From NCBI GenBank assembly GCA_029706075.1, contig JAINUG010000087.1, positions 2,046,001 through 2,110,000 of the forward strand: a stretch of DNA of 64,000 nucleotides, given 5' to 3'. A model generated the notes under the pieces. That model did no database searches. It saw nothing but the letters and a program-made list of their open reading frames with translations, and was not told where the DNA came from. The position numbers and the translations under genes were made by a program. Below, piece by piece: positions 35,481 to 48,635 of this stretch. The DNA comes from Aldrovandia affinis (lineage: Eukaryota; Chordata; Actinopteri; Notacanthiformes; Halosauridae). Each line of letters starts with the position of its first letter. The first letter of the stretch is position 1.

Positions 35481-35840
35481 TATGTGCAGTTCTTTGGGCG
35501 GAACTTACCCGTGGAGTGACTACATGTCAGATAAAATAACAGCCTATCTGACATTTGTCCCTTATAGGAGAACATCACATTTTCACAGCCTGCAATCAAG
35601 CTCACAAGCACATCATTTCCGAGCGTTATGGTCTCTTTTACCCAGCCATTAACTTGCAATTATCAGCCTGAAATATGCTTTAGAGCAATCAGCTGCCTAT
35701 GAATCAGACTTTTGAAATATTTCCATTTAAATATAGATTGGATTTCTAACACATTCCATTTCAGTGGCCATATATTAGTCTGCACTCATTTGCATAATAT
35801 TTTTTGTAAATAAACATCTATAAAAGGATCACTTACAACT
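35481..35840. other. Unique patch with octamer, possible CNE
   Basis: Contains the octamer-like CATTTGCATAAT near 35788, plus several ATTA words, with no repeat signature. Conservation would have to be tested. Confidence 0.22.
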
Positions 35841-36605
35841 GGAGTCACAGCACAGTCCAGGAGGGTGTGAATCAGGTTCTGATCCAGGCCTGATGTGCCT
35901 TTGTTCTGATACTGACCACTTTTGATGTTTTTCCACCGACAGCACGGTACAGCACGGCGTGGTAACCACCCATACCCGTAACTACCCCCTTCACCGGTCG
36001 AGTCCCTGTGTCATTTTTCCACTGCACAACAGAACCGTGAAGTTATCTGAAGTGGCGACCGCTGTGGTGACATTAGCATTGACATTGCAAACATTGCAGC
36101 TCAAATTCACAAAAGTAGAACATGGCTTTCCCCATAACATTAGCTAAAAAAAAACTGCCTTTTGATATAAGTCTATAGCAACGATCAACACTGGCCATGT
36201 TTTGTCTTACATTTGCAACGCCTTATGAAAAAACCTCTCAAAGGCACAACGGTGAAAGAAACAGTAGGATAGCTGGGTTCATTCAGTAATGTGATTAAGA
36301 AGTTCAAAAGAAACAGTTGAATTTTTTTTTTCAACATTTCAGTAGGCTAAACTAATATTGGGAAATGTTTGATTGTTTGGGTTCCCTTAATTCACTTAAT
36401 TCTATGATGTCTAGAACACATACCTGTATATCAATAATACATTTTCCACCAATGTGTTTTGTTACATCGCGTGCTAGTCTAATCCACAAGGAATGTCCTC
36501 ACAAGGAATAAACATTTATTAATTTTTATTGGAAAATGTCCCCTAGCAAAACAGCAAGAATTCTTAAAACCAGGAGGCACACAGATAGAGGTTCTGCTCC
36601 TGATC
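35841..36605. other. Unassigned sequence with a possible DNA-element fragment
   Basis: 35925-36040 has 'ttttccaccgacagcacggt', 'acagcacggcgtggtaacc' and 'tttttccactgcacaac', reminiscent of short teleost DNA elements rich in CGGTAC words. No ends could be found. Confidence 0.3.
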
Positions 36606-37195
36606 CTATGACAACTGTCCAAGTTTGATAAATGTGTCCTGACAAAATAACCTCAAACCTACAAGACCATTACAGCTTGGTGAGAAGGAGTCAACTGTTG
36701 TCATTGAAAATGGAAGAAACACCAAAATCCTGCTGGGGCTCTGGCCAGGATCTTGAGGGAACAACCCAGAACTACACGGCTGGAGCTTGTTGATGATCTG
36801 CAGCTGGGGAGATCTGGTAACCAACCTGGGTACCAGGGATGCAACATGCCATTTGAGACTCCTTTTGTTTAATATATACAAATATGTATTGGAGGAAGAA
36901 AAAATGCTGAACACCATCCCCAGCCAGTGTTTATTTTCTACTTCACCGGATATATGGGGCCATACCGGGAAATGAGAATAATATATATATTGGAGAGGAT
37001 CTGCAAAGAATGGGCCAAAATCCCTCCTGGGATGCGCAAATATGACCAACTACAAGAAATATAGGGTTTCTGTACTGAGTCATCCTAGGGGTGGCAAATA
37101 AATGTTTAAAATTCATGGGATTTTTTTAATATTCTGGGAAATTGAACACATGAAAATTATAGACCGTTCCTTTCTTTGTATATCACAAAATATAT
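36606..37195 (+). pseudogene. Badly decayed Tc1-like transposon (family D)
   Basis: Fragments appear in the order expected of a Tc1 transposase gene, but in shifting frames: 'aactgtccaag', 'cagcttggtgagaaggagtc' (helix-turn-helix region), 'gaaaatggaagaaacac', 'cagaactacacggctggagc', 'ggaggaagaaaaaatgctga', then the C-terminal 'gatctgcaaagaatgggcca' and 'aaaatccctcctgggatg' (QRMGQNPS/ERICKEWAKIPP region). A 3' untranslated part follows with 'aaataaatgtttaaaattca'. Large deletions removed the catalytic core. The 147-codon frame on the opposite strand is a shadow. Confidence 0.7.
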
Positions 37196-38220
37196 TTACT
37201 TATATATATATTGTGGCATCCTAGCTCTAAACAATAAAAGACTGATAAAAAAAAAAAAAAATGCATCCAGTGTGTGTTCGTTGATTTGAGGTGCGTGCGT
37301 GGGGTAGGATCTCGCCTAGGGCCAGTCCTGCATTGTCATAGACACCGTCGTGAAACTCACTGAAACTCCAGCCAAATGCACCCCAGTTTCAGCCTGGACT
37401 TACCTATACCCTTTCATCTGTTACATCTCGACCCTGGTCTAAACAAATGGATGATTCAACACTGAAGTTCATTATTACAATTACAAAAGCATAAAACTAC
37501 TGAAGACAACTTTCATTTTGTCACAGAATGACCATCTTGATCCCTTCCAGTCACTCCACTGAGACTGCCCTCCTCTCAATTTAGATCTCCTTCTCGGATA
37601 AGCTCCGGGCTGTAGCATCGGTCCACGCTATGTCGCTGAACCTAGCTGCAACCCAAAATAATTTAAAAAACAAGCAAAATCACGGTGTGTTCTGGTCCTC
37701 CTCGGACACAGAAACACGTCCCTTCCTCCTTTTACTCCGGGAATCCCCTCGGTGCTCCAGCTGGTAGTGAAGGCAGCTCTACGGAGGACAGAAAGAATAA
37801 GTCAGGCTATTCACTCTCTGCCCCGGCTTCCGCGTTTGCTCATTCACCCTCTTGGCCACTAAGCTGACATGGTTCCTTTGTTCTCCTTCCTTCTCTTTAG
37901 TCGGATTGCACCTGGCGATGCCTTCCAGTGCCCAGCCACAGGTGAGCCATCGTCATGTGCATGGAAACACATACACACTCAGACAATTTAAAATAAACTC
38001 CGAAAAAATAACAAAGCTGGCAAACATTTATTTATTTATTTATATATATTTTTCCCCGAAGTGATACAGCTTTCCAGCTTCCTTTCTCTCACCTCCCACT
38101 CCCACTATATCTACTGCCTAGCCCTGATTACCAAGCAGGCACAGGTGTGACCTACTCAATTGGGTGCAGGGTGCTATTAGCAATCCAATCCTACACACAG
38201 CAGTTTCCCCCACTGACATT
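37196..38220. other. Unassigned; possible LTR-like segment
   Basis: An A15 run (about 37245-37260) is followed by GC-richer sequence. A span 37519-38218 starts TGTCACAGAATG and ends CCCCACTGACA, like an LTR, but the flanks do not form a target duplication. Inside it lies a 41-bp exon-like unit, listed separately. A TTTA microsatellite is at about 38026-38046. Confidence 0.3.
37901..37941 (+). other. Exon-like unit between good splice signals
   Basis: A pyrimidine-rich run ending TTCTCTTTAG precedes a 41-bp segment that ends CAG and is followed by GTGAGC. One frame reads RIAPGDAFQCPAT. Both splice sites look strong, but no gene context supports it and it may be chance or LTR-derived. Confidence 0.15.
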
Positions 38221-38890
38221 ATCATCACACAGCTTGACTATTCCCCCAATGCATACATGCTTACAATAGTCAAATATCCACGCACTTTCATTTGGTTTAA
38301 TTACTTAGAGGAGCAGACCTTATAAGCAATGCATCTATACAACAGTTAGCAGGCTGTTCAAATTCAAACATTCACTCTCCCCCAAGATATAAACAAATAC
38401 ATTTTTCACATCTATTGTCCCATTCATGAGACGTTTGTTGCCCAATACTTTATGTTTTGCAGTCTGCTTTTTTGTAGACACATTTTAAGATACCCTGCAA
38501 ACTCATAGAAGGAGAGCAGCTTCTCAAGGGCCAAAACAAGGGATATACAGTGTGTGAATTATAATAACAGTTTTGAATCTGCAAATGTCTCTAATAGAAA
38601 ATGTGAAACTAATGAAGAATACTGTGTGACACTTCTGCGTGTCCCATTGCACAATTCAATGTCCTAATAAAGGGGTCCAGCCAAAGATATCAACTAAATT
38701 TTCATTTAAATATGACATTTTCCCCCTCTTTTGGTAATTAAGCTAGTTCCTTATATCTTATCGGGTTTTCCCTCCAAAAGAAGACTATAACAACGGACTA
38801 GCATCTGTCACACCTATTGACTGTGCAGTAAAATCAGTGTCAGTTTTTTTTTTCTTTGCCTGTTTCAATGGTAACTCTCACGAGGAGCCA
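38221..38890. other. Unassigned sequence
   Basis: No gene or recognised repeat. Confidence 0.4.
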
Positions 38891-39240
38891 TGACAACCAA
38901 TTAAAAGTGATGACAAGATTTCTTTATGAGCGGGGCCCAAAACGGGCTCCCCTGTTATTGCGTTCTGTATAATTGGAGGGGTGGAATCACGCTCTTTTTA
39001 AATTATGCATATTTACGGAAAGATCAATTAAATACGCCCCAGCAGAGAGGGAGAGAAAGAGCCAGAGCTGTGAGAGCCTGTTTGCTCTTTAATTGGAATT
39101 CAGATTTAGTTCCCCCGTCGCTGCTGTTAAGACTGACAGCGACCACAGAAATGATCCTAATGCCTCGACAGCGGTGGCTCTGTTTTTCAATTAAAGACCA
39201 TGAATGGGTTATCATTGGGGAGACATTCTGAACCTGTGAA
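38891..39240. other. Unique patch with paired AATTGG/TTAATT words, possible CNE
   Basis: Contains TAATTGGAGGGG, ATCAATTAAATACG, CTTTAATTGGAATTCAG and TTTTTCAATTAAAGACC: repeated NKX/homeodomain-like AATTG/TTAATT cores in a repeat-free, GC-balanced setting. Overlapping frames on both strands carry no domain. Among the compositional candidates this one looks strongest to me. Confidence 0.3.
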
Positions 39241-39534
39241 AGGAGCTATTTTTTTCTGTACAATTGGACTGTTTTGGTAGTTTACTTAAGGTAGATTTCC
39301 ACAATGTGCCTTCACAAACACGCAGTTTATGGGACAAAGTTGAACACCTTTCAAAATGTTCACAGGTGAGCCTAAAAGGCTATATCGGAAAAAAACATGT
39401 GGAGCTCACAGACCAAAGCAAAAAAATAAATAAAGCAGAAAAATGAAGAAAAGGAAGAAAAAAAATATATTCAGGATAGAACATGCTATAGTGAACATAC
39501 ATAACAAGGGCATCAATGGCAACCAGTAATTAGT
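39241..39534. other. Unassigned sequence
   Basis: A-rich stretch at 39420-39465; nothing else recognised. Confidence 0.4.
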
Positions 39535-39955
39535 CATCAAGGAACTCGCTTTGAGTGCAGGCTGAGCCTTACATCCTGCGTTCGAATGCGACCTGTGTCA
39601 TTTCCCGATGATGACCGGGAGCACAGTGGTGCAACAAATTAGCGTTGTTCCACTAGGGACAGAGGTCCGTAGGGTGGTCAGGGATTGCCTTGTCTCCGCT
39701 CTCAGACACCCTGCAATTCGCCAGGCATCTGCAAGTTCCTCGGATGATGTCGGTGGGGTAGCCCCCATCCTCCAATGAGCACCAACGTCACTGCTGTGCG
39801 CTGTGGAACTGGTAGTACGAAAAATTGCCATTGGCTGCGTGCGACTGTATCAGAGGGTGGCATTCGTCTTGCTTCAGTGATCCTGGTTGTCGTGATCAGA
39901 CGACACTAACATACAATTGGCGATTCTAAAAAGAGGGATAAAAAGGGGGTGAAAG
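39535..39955 (+). mobile_element. tRNA-derived SINE-like element, diverged
   Basis: A B-box-like GCGTTCGAATGCGAC lies near 39580 and the 3' end has 'acaattggcgattctaaaaa' followed by 'gagggataaaaaggggg', comparable to the ATTGGC...GGGAGAAAA tail of the SINEs at 21679, 27863 and 48636. The middle shares 'attggctgcgtgcgact'-type words but is otherwise its own sequence. Ends are approximate. Confidence 0.5.
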
Positions 39956-40835
39956 CAAAAAGAGTTTAAACCCTGAAGAGGTCCTACAGCAGCCACCCTG
40001 AAAAATACAGTAGCCTTCAGGTGAAAAATCATTTATTTAGTCCTAAAAGACTCATTTGCCGTTGAATGCATGCATCTGACACCACACTTTTCTGATCAGT
40101 TCCTAACCGCCAGTTCAATGACTAATCTAAAGGAATCAATGTCACTGTGGGTACACAGAACACGTGGTGTGTGATTTACAGTTTGGAGTACTGTGCATGT
40201 TGCCTGAACATTTGTGGAAACTATGTTTCAAAGACAAGGCCTCAACAGTACAACCAGTCAGTTTATTTTATTAAAATGGTGTGAAGCTGACGATGGAGAG
40301 GTGATTGATAAATGCTCAGATGCATTTATTTGTGTTGAAGGGTTGTATACATGAGCATCATAAACATTTGTCAGTGTGACGCATCTTAGTTTCTCTAATC
40401 AACAGATAATTGAGCTGCAGACCCAAATCTGCAGGCCCCTGTGATGTACAAACTAGCATTGTGCAAACACATGTGCAAACAAAGCGACAAGCAAGTATTT
40501 TTCACACCATAGGAACAGAACTGCATTTCAAATAAAAGGATGGGTGACATTTTGTTTACTGTATCACAAGTAGCCTACTGTTTTTCACTCAGCAATAAAA
40601 TATGCATGGTAATTTTGTAATTAATCAACTTTTGTTAGTGTGAAACCCATGATTTTGTTTCCGTGTATTAATAAACACTACTTATCATGATGGATGGCTG
40701 TGCAGTGTAGAAAATAGCTGCGTTTCGTAATTGCAGGACAGGGTTAAGTCCTCGTTTGAAATTTACATGTAAATGAACATTTAAATGTAATTCATCATAA
40801 TTGATTTTTATGTCAAAACAATTTGCATTTGTTAT
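39956..40835. other. Unassigned sequence
   Basis: No gene or recognised repeat. Repeat-poor and AT-rich. Confidence 0.4.
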
Positions 40836-40879
40836 ATGACAGAGGAGTGCTGAACCAGTCAGGTGTACTGGACAAGAGG

Positions 40880-42240
40880 CTTATTAATGTAGGGGTACAA
40901 TTTCCCTGTTCAGGAAGTTCAGGATGGATAGGACAAATAAAAGAGGTGGGGGTGTGGCCCCTTATGTGAAAGAAAATCTTAACGTACAGAAAATTGCAGG
41001 AATTAACTCTCATTCCTTGCGAGGACATCTGGATTAGACTACTGGGAGAACATGAGAAGGGCCTTAATATAGGAGTATGCTATAGACCACCAGTAACCTG
41101 AATATTACGCTCTATGTGTAACAAGTGGAACCACTGTAAGTGGACCGACTCGACTCGACTATCGGTCCACTTCGACTACGCCACCTTTTTATAGAAGGAA
41201 GGTCCTCATATGAACATATTCTTTTATCAAGGAGGAGACAACAGGACTGAAAAACTACCACAAATGTATCAAACTAGTCTTTTATTTAAGACATGGCATA
41301 CAGCTCCAATTTCAGCAGATTGGATTTAATTTTAACCTTCACATTTTCCACGATCATGAACAAACGATTTTCCCCATTCACCATGATCACACATGACATG
41401 CATTACACAAACCCTTGGGAGTAGGACCTTGAGTCACGGGGCAGGGAAAAAAATTAATCTAACATCCGTGCAGCTATAAACCTGGCCCAATAGCATTCAC
41501 TCTCGCCACATCTCACACTCTACGCTCCCATAGTCCCAAGGCCCATCTGCCTTACATCGCTAAGGGGATCCCTGAACTGGGACGCACAACCAGCTTTAAA
41601 GATGCTGTATGAACACACCCCCGACAACATTTCACATGTGGACACGCTCATTATGCCAAATTCAAAGTATCCATTTACAATCACCCATCCTTCACCTTGT
41701 TACATATGGAAACATAAAAGAAGCCTGTCAGGAAGGAGAGGTGTTAATAATGGCTGATTTCAATTAATCCTGTATTAATTGGGAAATAGTGTTTTTAGAT
41801 GTGGTTAATGACTGTTTTTGGTGCACTCTGTTACTCAGCTGTTACTCAGCCTATGAGAGGGAAATCAATACTGGATCTGCTTTTGTATAATAATCCTGAC
41901 AGAATTGACAGCTCAGAGGTAGTGAAACCACTAGGGACAAGTGATCACAATTGTGGTCACTTTTGATATTTTTTGGTAAGTTAAGACCACCTCCTAACTC
42001 TACATTTTAACTTCAGATGAACTGACTTTAATAAAATGAGAGAATTTAAGTAATATAGACTGGGTAAAACTTCTAGATCGCAAAACTGTGAACAAAAAAT
42101 GGACTAAACTTAAAAGGGTTATTGTTGATGCACAGTGTAAATTCATCCCAAATGTAAGGAAAAATAAGATGAAAAAACAGTCTTCACCATGGAGGACTAA
42201 ATCTTTAGGGAAGACTGCACAGAGTATATAAAAAATACAA
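40880..42240 (+). pseudogene. CR1/L2-like LINE endonuclease fragment, split by solo LTR
   Basis: The plus strand reads KRGGGVAPYVKENLNVQKI, then WIRLLGEHEKGLNIGVCYRP, the GVCYRPP block of LINE apurinic endonucleases. Past the LTR it continues LYGNIKEACQEGEVLIMADF, with the catalytic GDFN-type motif altered to ADFN, then LDLLLYN and PLGTSDHN, the final SDH catalytic block, and VKLLDRKTVNKKWTKLKR. Stops and frame changes occur throughout, and no reverse transcriptase follows. Coding on the two sides of 41117-41704 joins cleanly once the LTR and one TATG are removed. Confidence 0.85.
41117..41704. mobile_element. Solo LTR, 588 bp, with 4-bp target duplication
   Basis: It begins TGTAACAAGTGG and ends CACCTTGTTACA, giving a short inverted repeat (TGTAACAAG/CTTGTTACA) and TG...CA ends. 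TATG occurs immediately on both sides (41113-41116 and 41705-41708). The host LINE reading frame is restored as Leu-Tyr-Gly-Asn-Ile when the insert is removed. A TATA-like TTTTTATAGAA is at about 41186. A 4-bp duplication fits Gypsy-type or related LTR elements; the family is not identified. Confidence 0.92.
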
Positions 42241-42271
42241 TTCAGAGCAACCTCCATTGTCAATTTGAGAG

Positions 42272-42480
42272 AATGTCGTCAATCATGTGCTCTCCTTCAA
42301 AACGTGTGATATCAGCCGCAGGTTCTGTTCACTTTGTGCACAGATTTGCCAGTGGGGGTAGCTGTTGTGCACGGACATCCTGGCCAACTGGATCCCTCCC
42401 TCCCTGGGCAATGCTACCACCAATTACGCATCACCCTGTGGAGCTGCTGGCCACAGTAAGAACAGGCACGGTCAACATTT
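42272..42480 (-). mobile_element. SINE-like body fragment (shared with about 55385-55530)
   Basis: 'caatcatgtgctctccttca' and 'gtgtgatatcagccgcaggt' align with the complement of 55465-55525 ('caagcatgcactctcctcca', 'gtgttgtcagctgccgc'). On the minus strand the sequence goes on to 'gatgcgtaattggtggtagc' and 'cccagggagggaggga', which resemble bodies of the SINEs in this window. No tRNA-like head is seen. Confidence 0.55.
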
Positions 42481-42960
42481 CTTGTCAATTTTCTCATTTT
42501 TATTATGAAACTTCAGGAGGATTTTATTAACATATATTTAACGCATGTGGAGGTCGCTACTGCTGGCCCGCTTCATTACGTTAATCGTCTTTGTTCCATC
42601 CAACTCTGCACTTTTGTTTTCTGGTTTGGCTTTGTGGAGCACTGTGGCAGAAAATGCCACAGTGGAACCCCAATGCTGTGCTGTTTCTCCCCCCTTTTGG
42701 GCTCCAAGGATTCAGCCTCTGATTCTATGGCCCCTCATCAGTCAACAGAAAGGCCTGGAGCCAAAAACCACAGAGGGTGGATTTAATTAATGAGGCCATC
42801 TTTACTTTTCACGATGTCGAAATGTTTGGAATATTAACAAGTTTGGAGGTGGGGAGCAGTGGGGGGCTTTTGGGGTGTGGTGGTGGAAGGGAGATAGCAG
42901 GGAACAAAAGTGTATTTAACCCACAGCTCTAACCAAGCAAAACATTTAATTGGGAAAACT
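42481..42960. other. Unique GC-richer patch, possible CNE
   Basis: Overlapping frames of 81-93 codons share the strand and no domain is visible. Contains TTACGTTAATCG near 42577 and GATTTAATTAATGAGG near 42778. Possibly conserved non-coding sequence; only comparison could show it. Confidence 0.22.
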
Positions 42961-43700
42961 CAAAGAGAATAAAAGGTGGGGCAGTTTTCTCGTGGTAGAT
43001 TTGGGTAGATCCAGTGTGTTGCCACCTCACTCACATTAATTTCCATGGTAAATTAATGCAAATCTAGAAGTACTGTAATTTATGCATGTAGTAATGTAAG
43101 CACACTGTGTGTGTGTGTGTTTAACATAATTAATAACAATGGAATGCCTTTTGGTTTTTAGTTCTTAAAATCTCATTAACATGGCACAGGGTTGAATAAT
43201 GGGAAACTGTGACCAGGAATTTGAATGAGCCCAGCCACACAAGATTATATCTGAAGATTATATCTGTGATAAAGAATTGCTATTGAGATGAGTTATTACA
43301 AGGTGTTATATTGGTATTGTGTTTCAGTGTTTCATAGCTCTCAAGTATGGAAAGGCAATCCCCCTTCTTAAGGGTTCAGAATATGCCAGTGCTTAACACT
43401 ATTGCCTTCAACACCTGCAAAGTGAATTGTACCTGAATCTATCCCATACTCTCCTAAAACAATGAAAAAACGATGTCTTCCACAGCCTCACATGTTTCTA
43501 TGTAAATGTGGTATTTCACTGCAAATATTTAGTAATCACTCAATACATTAACATTTTAACTTTGACCTTAAAGCTAAAGACCTTAAGAGTACAACATCCA
43601 TGTCTATGGTGGACCTTTTAAAAAAACTTTGAACGGGTTTGGCTTGTATCTGATTGGTTTGCTAAATGTTCAAAGGCTGCTAAAACCGGCTTTTATATTA
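42961..43700. other. Unassigned sequence
   Basis: Short (GT)n at about 43106-43120; otherwise nothing recognised. It ends in a TA run that serves as the Tc1 insertion site. Confidence 0.45.
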
Positions 43701-43724
43701 TAATATATTATATATATATATATA

Positions 43725-45329
<1,605 letters not shown>

Positions 45330-45439
45330 TATATATATTTATATTCTATTATGCACTTATTTGGTACAGGGTTTAGACTTTTTCAAGGACCAACACCTTA
45401 TTTTCAAGGATCAAATATTTATATATTTTTAAAATTCAC

Positions 45440-45815
45440 TCATTTACATTTACATTTACATTTTAAGCATTTAGCAGACGCTCTTATCCAGAGCGACTTA
45501 CACGATGTGCATAAGTTCATGGAAGGAACAATCATAGTTTGTGCAAGAGATCAGTGCAGTAATACAGTGATAGACATTGCAGGCAGCTGCGTACCATACC
45601 TGTAACACTGGGAAGGAAACGGTTAGTAAAAACAAAAAAAAAGGTTTTTTTGTTGTTGTTTTTTTTATGAGTAAGCAGGGGTATATAGTGTTGAGCAAGC
45701 AGGCAGTGGTGATGACAATTAGCTCGGTGTACAGAATTCAGTGGTAGTGGAGTCTGAAAAGGTGGGTTTTGAGTCTCTTGAGGAAGATCGCAAGTGATTC
45801 CGCAGTCCTGACCGA
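45440..45815 (-). repeat. Dispersed teleost repeat with CTCTGGATAAG tail
   Basis: It begins with (ACATTT)n and 'agcagacgctcttatccaga', the complement of the SINE tail in this window. It continues through 'gaaaaggtgggttttgagtc' and 'gattccgcagtcctgaccga', words I recall from a widespread teleost repeat of uncertain class. No tRNA-like promoter is visible. Confidence 0.5.
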
Positions 45816-45826
45816 TTGCGGAAGCA

Positions 45827-46003
45827 TTGTTCAACAAACATATATACATTCAAAAAAACATATACATACAATAATAATAAACGCAATTAACAGAGAAGAG
45901 ATGAAAACCATATGCTTCAAAATCTTTGTTCAAGAAACATATATACACTGAAAAAACATATATACATATAATAATCAACACACAATTAACACAGAAAAGA
46001 AGT
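45827..46003. repeat. Imperfect two-copy tandem repeat, 99-bp offset
   Basis: TTGTTCAA at 45827 and 45926 starts two similar units: 'acatatatacatt' then 'acaataataataaacgcaat', against 'acatatatacactg' then 'ataataatcaacacacaat', each ending near 'cagagaa(g)a'. AT-rich and non-coding. Confidence 0.7.
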
Positions 46004-46004
46004 G

Positions 46005-47985
46005 TTGAGTGCATTTGTTTTTCAAAAGTTCAGCCAGCTCAGCTATTTTTTCTTTGATCGACTTTCTGTAGGTGTTGAATTTAAGGATGGACTCTCTCGC
46101 CCTAAAGGAGTTTTCTGCCTCTGCTGTAGCCTTCCATTTCCCCCTCGAAAAGTTCAATGTCTTTCTCCAGCCTTTTCTTTTTCACTCGGAGCTGTCCTAC
46201 ATCTTCTCCAGCTTTCTTTTTCTCCGCAGTTTTCTTCTCCTGTTGGACAGTTGTGTACTCCTGGTATCTTTGCCTAGCAGCTTTGCAATGTGAAATCATT
46301 TGGGGAGTCACACATATTTTCTTCACTCCACACGCATTCACCACAGCATCACAAACACGCCTCTCTGCAGTGTATGTGCCCTCCTTTTTATTGACCACTC
46401 TAAGTGTTGCATTCACTGAAAACCCCCTTTTGACAGTGGCCTGACCATGACAGAGAACAAGGACGAGTTTGACTACCTGCCAGAGTTCTCGATAATTATC
46501 TTCTTTCTCCAGCAGGTCAGCAAAGACACTGTCCCGAGTGGTCACCTTTGGGTTGTATTGACTGAATGCACTGTGGTTGTGCGCCACCACATCCTTAAGG
46601 AAGCTGCTAAACTGCACCTGTGCATTATCACACCTAGCCTCAGGAAAGCGTTTCAAATCCACCAAATGTGCAAGCAGTTGTTGAAATTTTCATTCACATG
46701 CCTCAGGCTTTCTGCTCATAAACTGAGGGTGCAAACAGGAGGCCTGACGAACAAAGCTAGACTGGATGGGTGTTTTGAACAGCAGCTTCCTAAGAAGTTC
46801 AAGGAAACACTTCCTAGTATCACACTGGAATTCAAGTCCTCTTCCCTCACTGACCTTGGACAGCTGTTACAAAGCCCTGCTAGCTGAGAAGCCAATGTCC
46901 AATCTGGAAGCATTCATGGCCTACTGCTCTTTCACCTCATATTTTGACATTTTGAGAGGGTTGCAGTTTTCACAGATCTCTTTTTTCAGGATTTTGGTCA
47001 TCAGGTTTCTCAGCATATCTTCCCAATCTGCTAAAAGGAAGGGAACCATCTGTTTGGTACTTCTCTAGGTAGCTTTGAACATGCTTTGCTACAAAGATAA
47101 AGAAATGCAGCTTAGCTGTGAGAAGCTGATCTCCACATGCCTTCTTCACCTGTGAAAATGTTTAACATTTTGGTGTTGTAAAAGCCTTGTCACTTTCCAC
47201 CCTGGCTACATAGGTTTTGATGTTGCGACAACATCCTGCCACATGTCAATGTTCTCCACCCAGCGGTGTGGACATAACTTTTTTGGGAACACAGATGTAC
47301 CAGTTGTTGATACAAAATCATTCCTTCTTGCTGGTATATCCTTAAAAAACCTGTGAATTTAACTCAAGGTGCTTTCCAAGTCCCATCCAGTGCTGCTGAA
47401 AGCACTCCTAAAGGCATTGTGGACATTTTGCAGGGAGCATGTGCCAATGTCAACAAGCTGTTTGCCAGTTACTTCTGCCAGGATGTTGGTGGTGAATGAC
47501 CAGTAGGATTTGTGGTTGACATTGGGCCCATCCATTGAAATTTGTGTTAGATTTGATAAATTAAGCTTGTCGGTCAAAACACAGATGTGTGTGAGAGTAT
47601 CTTCAGCAGTGCCATGCCCCATAAATACAGAATCAACATAGTAAGTTGCCACCTTGCTGGTAACAGAGTCGATAAATCGCATGTGTAGATCCATTTGCTT
47701 GAGCTGTAATTTTTGGTTGAGGCTCTCATCAAAAAGGAGAACATAGATGTCATTATTTTGAAGTTTGTCCAACAGTTGGTGGTGAAAGAATGGAGCTAGA
47801 CCATGATTAACTAAATATGATGTTTTTTTTTCCCTGCAGGCAAATGATTTAGCAATGTCACTATCAGGAAACATGGTCTGGAAAAGTATAGAATTGTCTT
47901 CAGCACTCTTGTATGAGTAGTGTGATGTCACATTTTCCAATGTCTACAGAATTTCTGCACACCAGGTGTCAGTGCTTTTCACCCA
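46005..47985 (-). pseudogene. hAT-like transposase pseudogene (different family from the one at 15 kb)
   Basis: On the minus strand, from 47985: EIL, stop, TLENVTSHYSYKSAEDN, LFQTMFPDSDIAKSF, YVLLFDESLNQKLQLKQMDL with an acidic DES motif, then MGHGTAEDT, ISMDGPNVNHKSYW and IGTCSLQNVHNAFRSAFSS, ending in a stop at 47359. 47359-46665 is frame-broken but still gives LRKLLFKTPIQSSFVRQAS. From 46665: VDLKRFPEARCDNAQVQFSS, LWQVVKLVLVLCHGQATVKR then GFSVN (the hAT C-terminal dimerisation signature), and a charged coiled-coil-like tail. A frameshift near 46110 continues NSFRARESILKFNTYRKS to about 46005. I recognise the type as a hAT-like family with long fish ORFs but cannot name it. It is broken in at least three places. 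Confidence 0.8.
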
Positions 47986-48620
47986 CAATTACAGGTTTCA
48001 TGAATCAGGCTGTATTTTCTGGAAAAAATAGATATACATAAATGACTCATTTAGTTTTTTTCTCTTACTTTCAATATTAAACTTTAAAGCAATCTCACAT
48101 TAACAAAAATATACATGCATGTCCTTTTTCGTTGCACTCATATGAGCTTCTCCTTTTATATTATGACACTAAAATTGGTCATTATTAGTGAAAGGTTAGT
48201 TGTTAGGTGAAACCCCATGGCTATCAGGAATAACATTATTTCATCTTTAACATTTCATAAACAATGACAGGTAAGTTTAGTCAATGAAACATATTAAGGT
48301 AGGAAGTACACTCTGTGTGTGTATGTGTGTGTGAGTGGCATCTCCACTGCTATAGTTGGTGTGGGATATGATGAGACCAGTGTAAGTAAGAACTCTATTA
48401 CAGCCCTCTTTAACAGCTAGTGTTCCTCTTGTCGAGCCCAGGAGGAGGCTCTTAAATTGAATGAGGAACAGTGACTGACTGACAACAAAGCCATGTAATG
48501 CATTTCATGGACATACCAATAAGTAGATAAGTGACATACCATAGCATAATCCATACAATCATACTAGTCAAACATGTATCTCATAGCCTATAGATACATG
48601 ATGATGACGTGTTCCTGTTA
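47986..48620. other. Unassigned sequence
   Basis: A TG-rich short tract lies at about 48312-48334. No gene. It may include the 5' part of the hAT element. Confidence 0.4.
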
Positions 48621-48635
48621 TTTTTGTCAGCTATT

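Noticed and set aside
36606..37049. 147-codon minus-strand frame as a gene
   Set aside because: It is the antisense shadow of a decayed Tc1 transposase lying on the plus strand.
46002..47068. Plus-strand frames of 90-146 codons
   Set aside because: They mirror the minus-strand hAT-like pseudogene, which has family motifs; the plus-strand readings have none.
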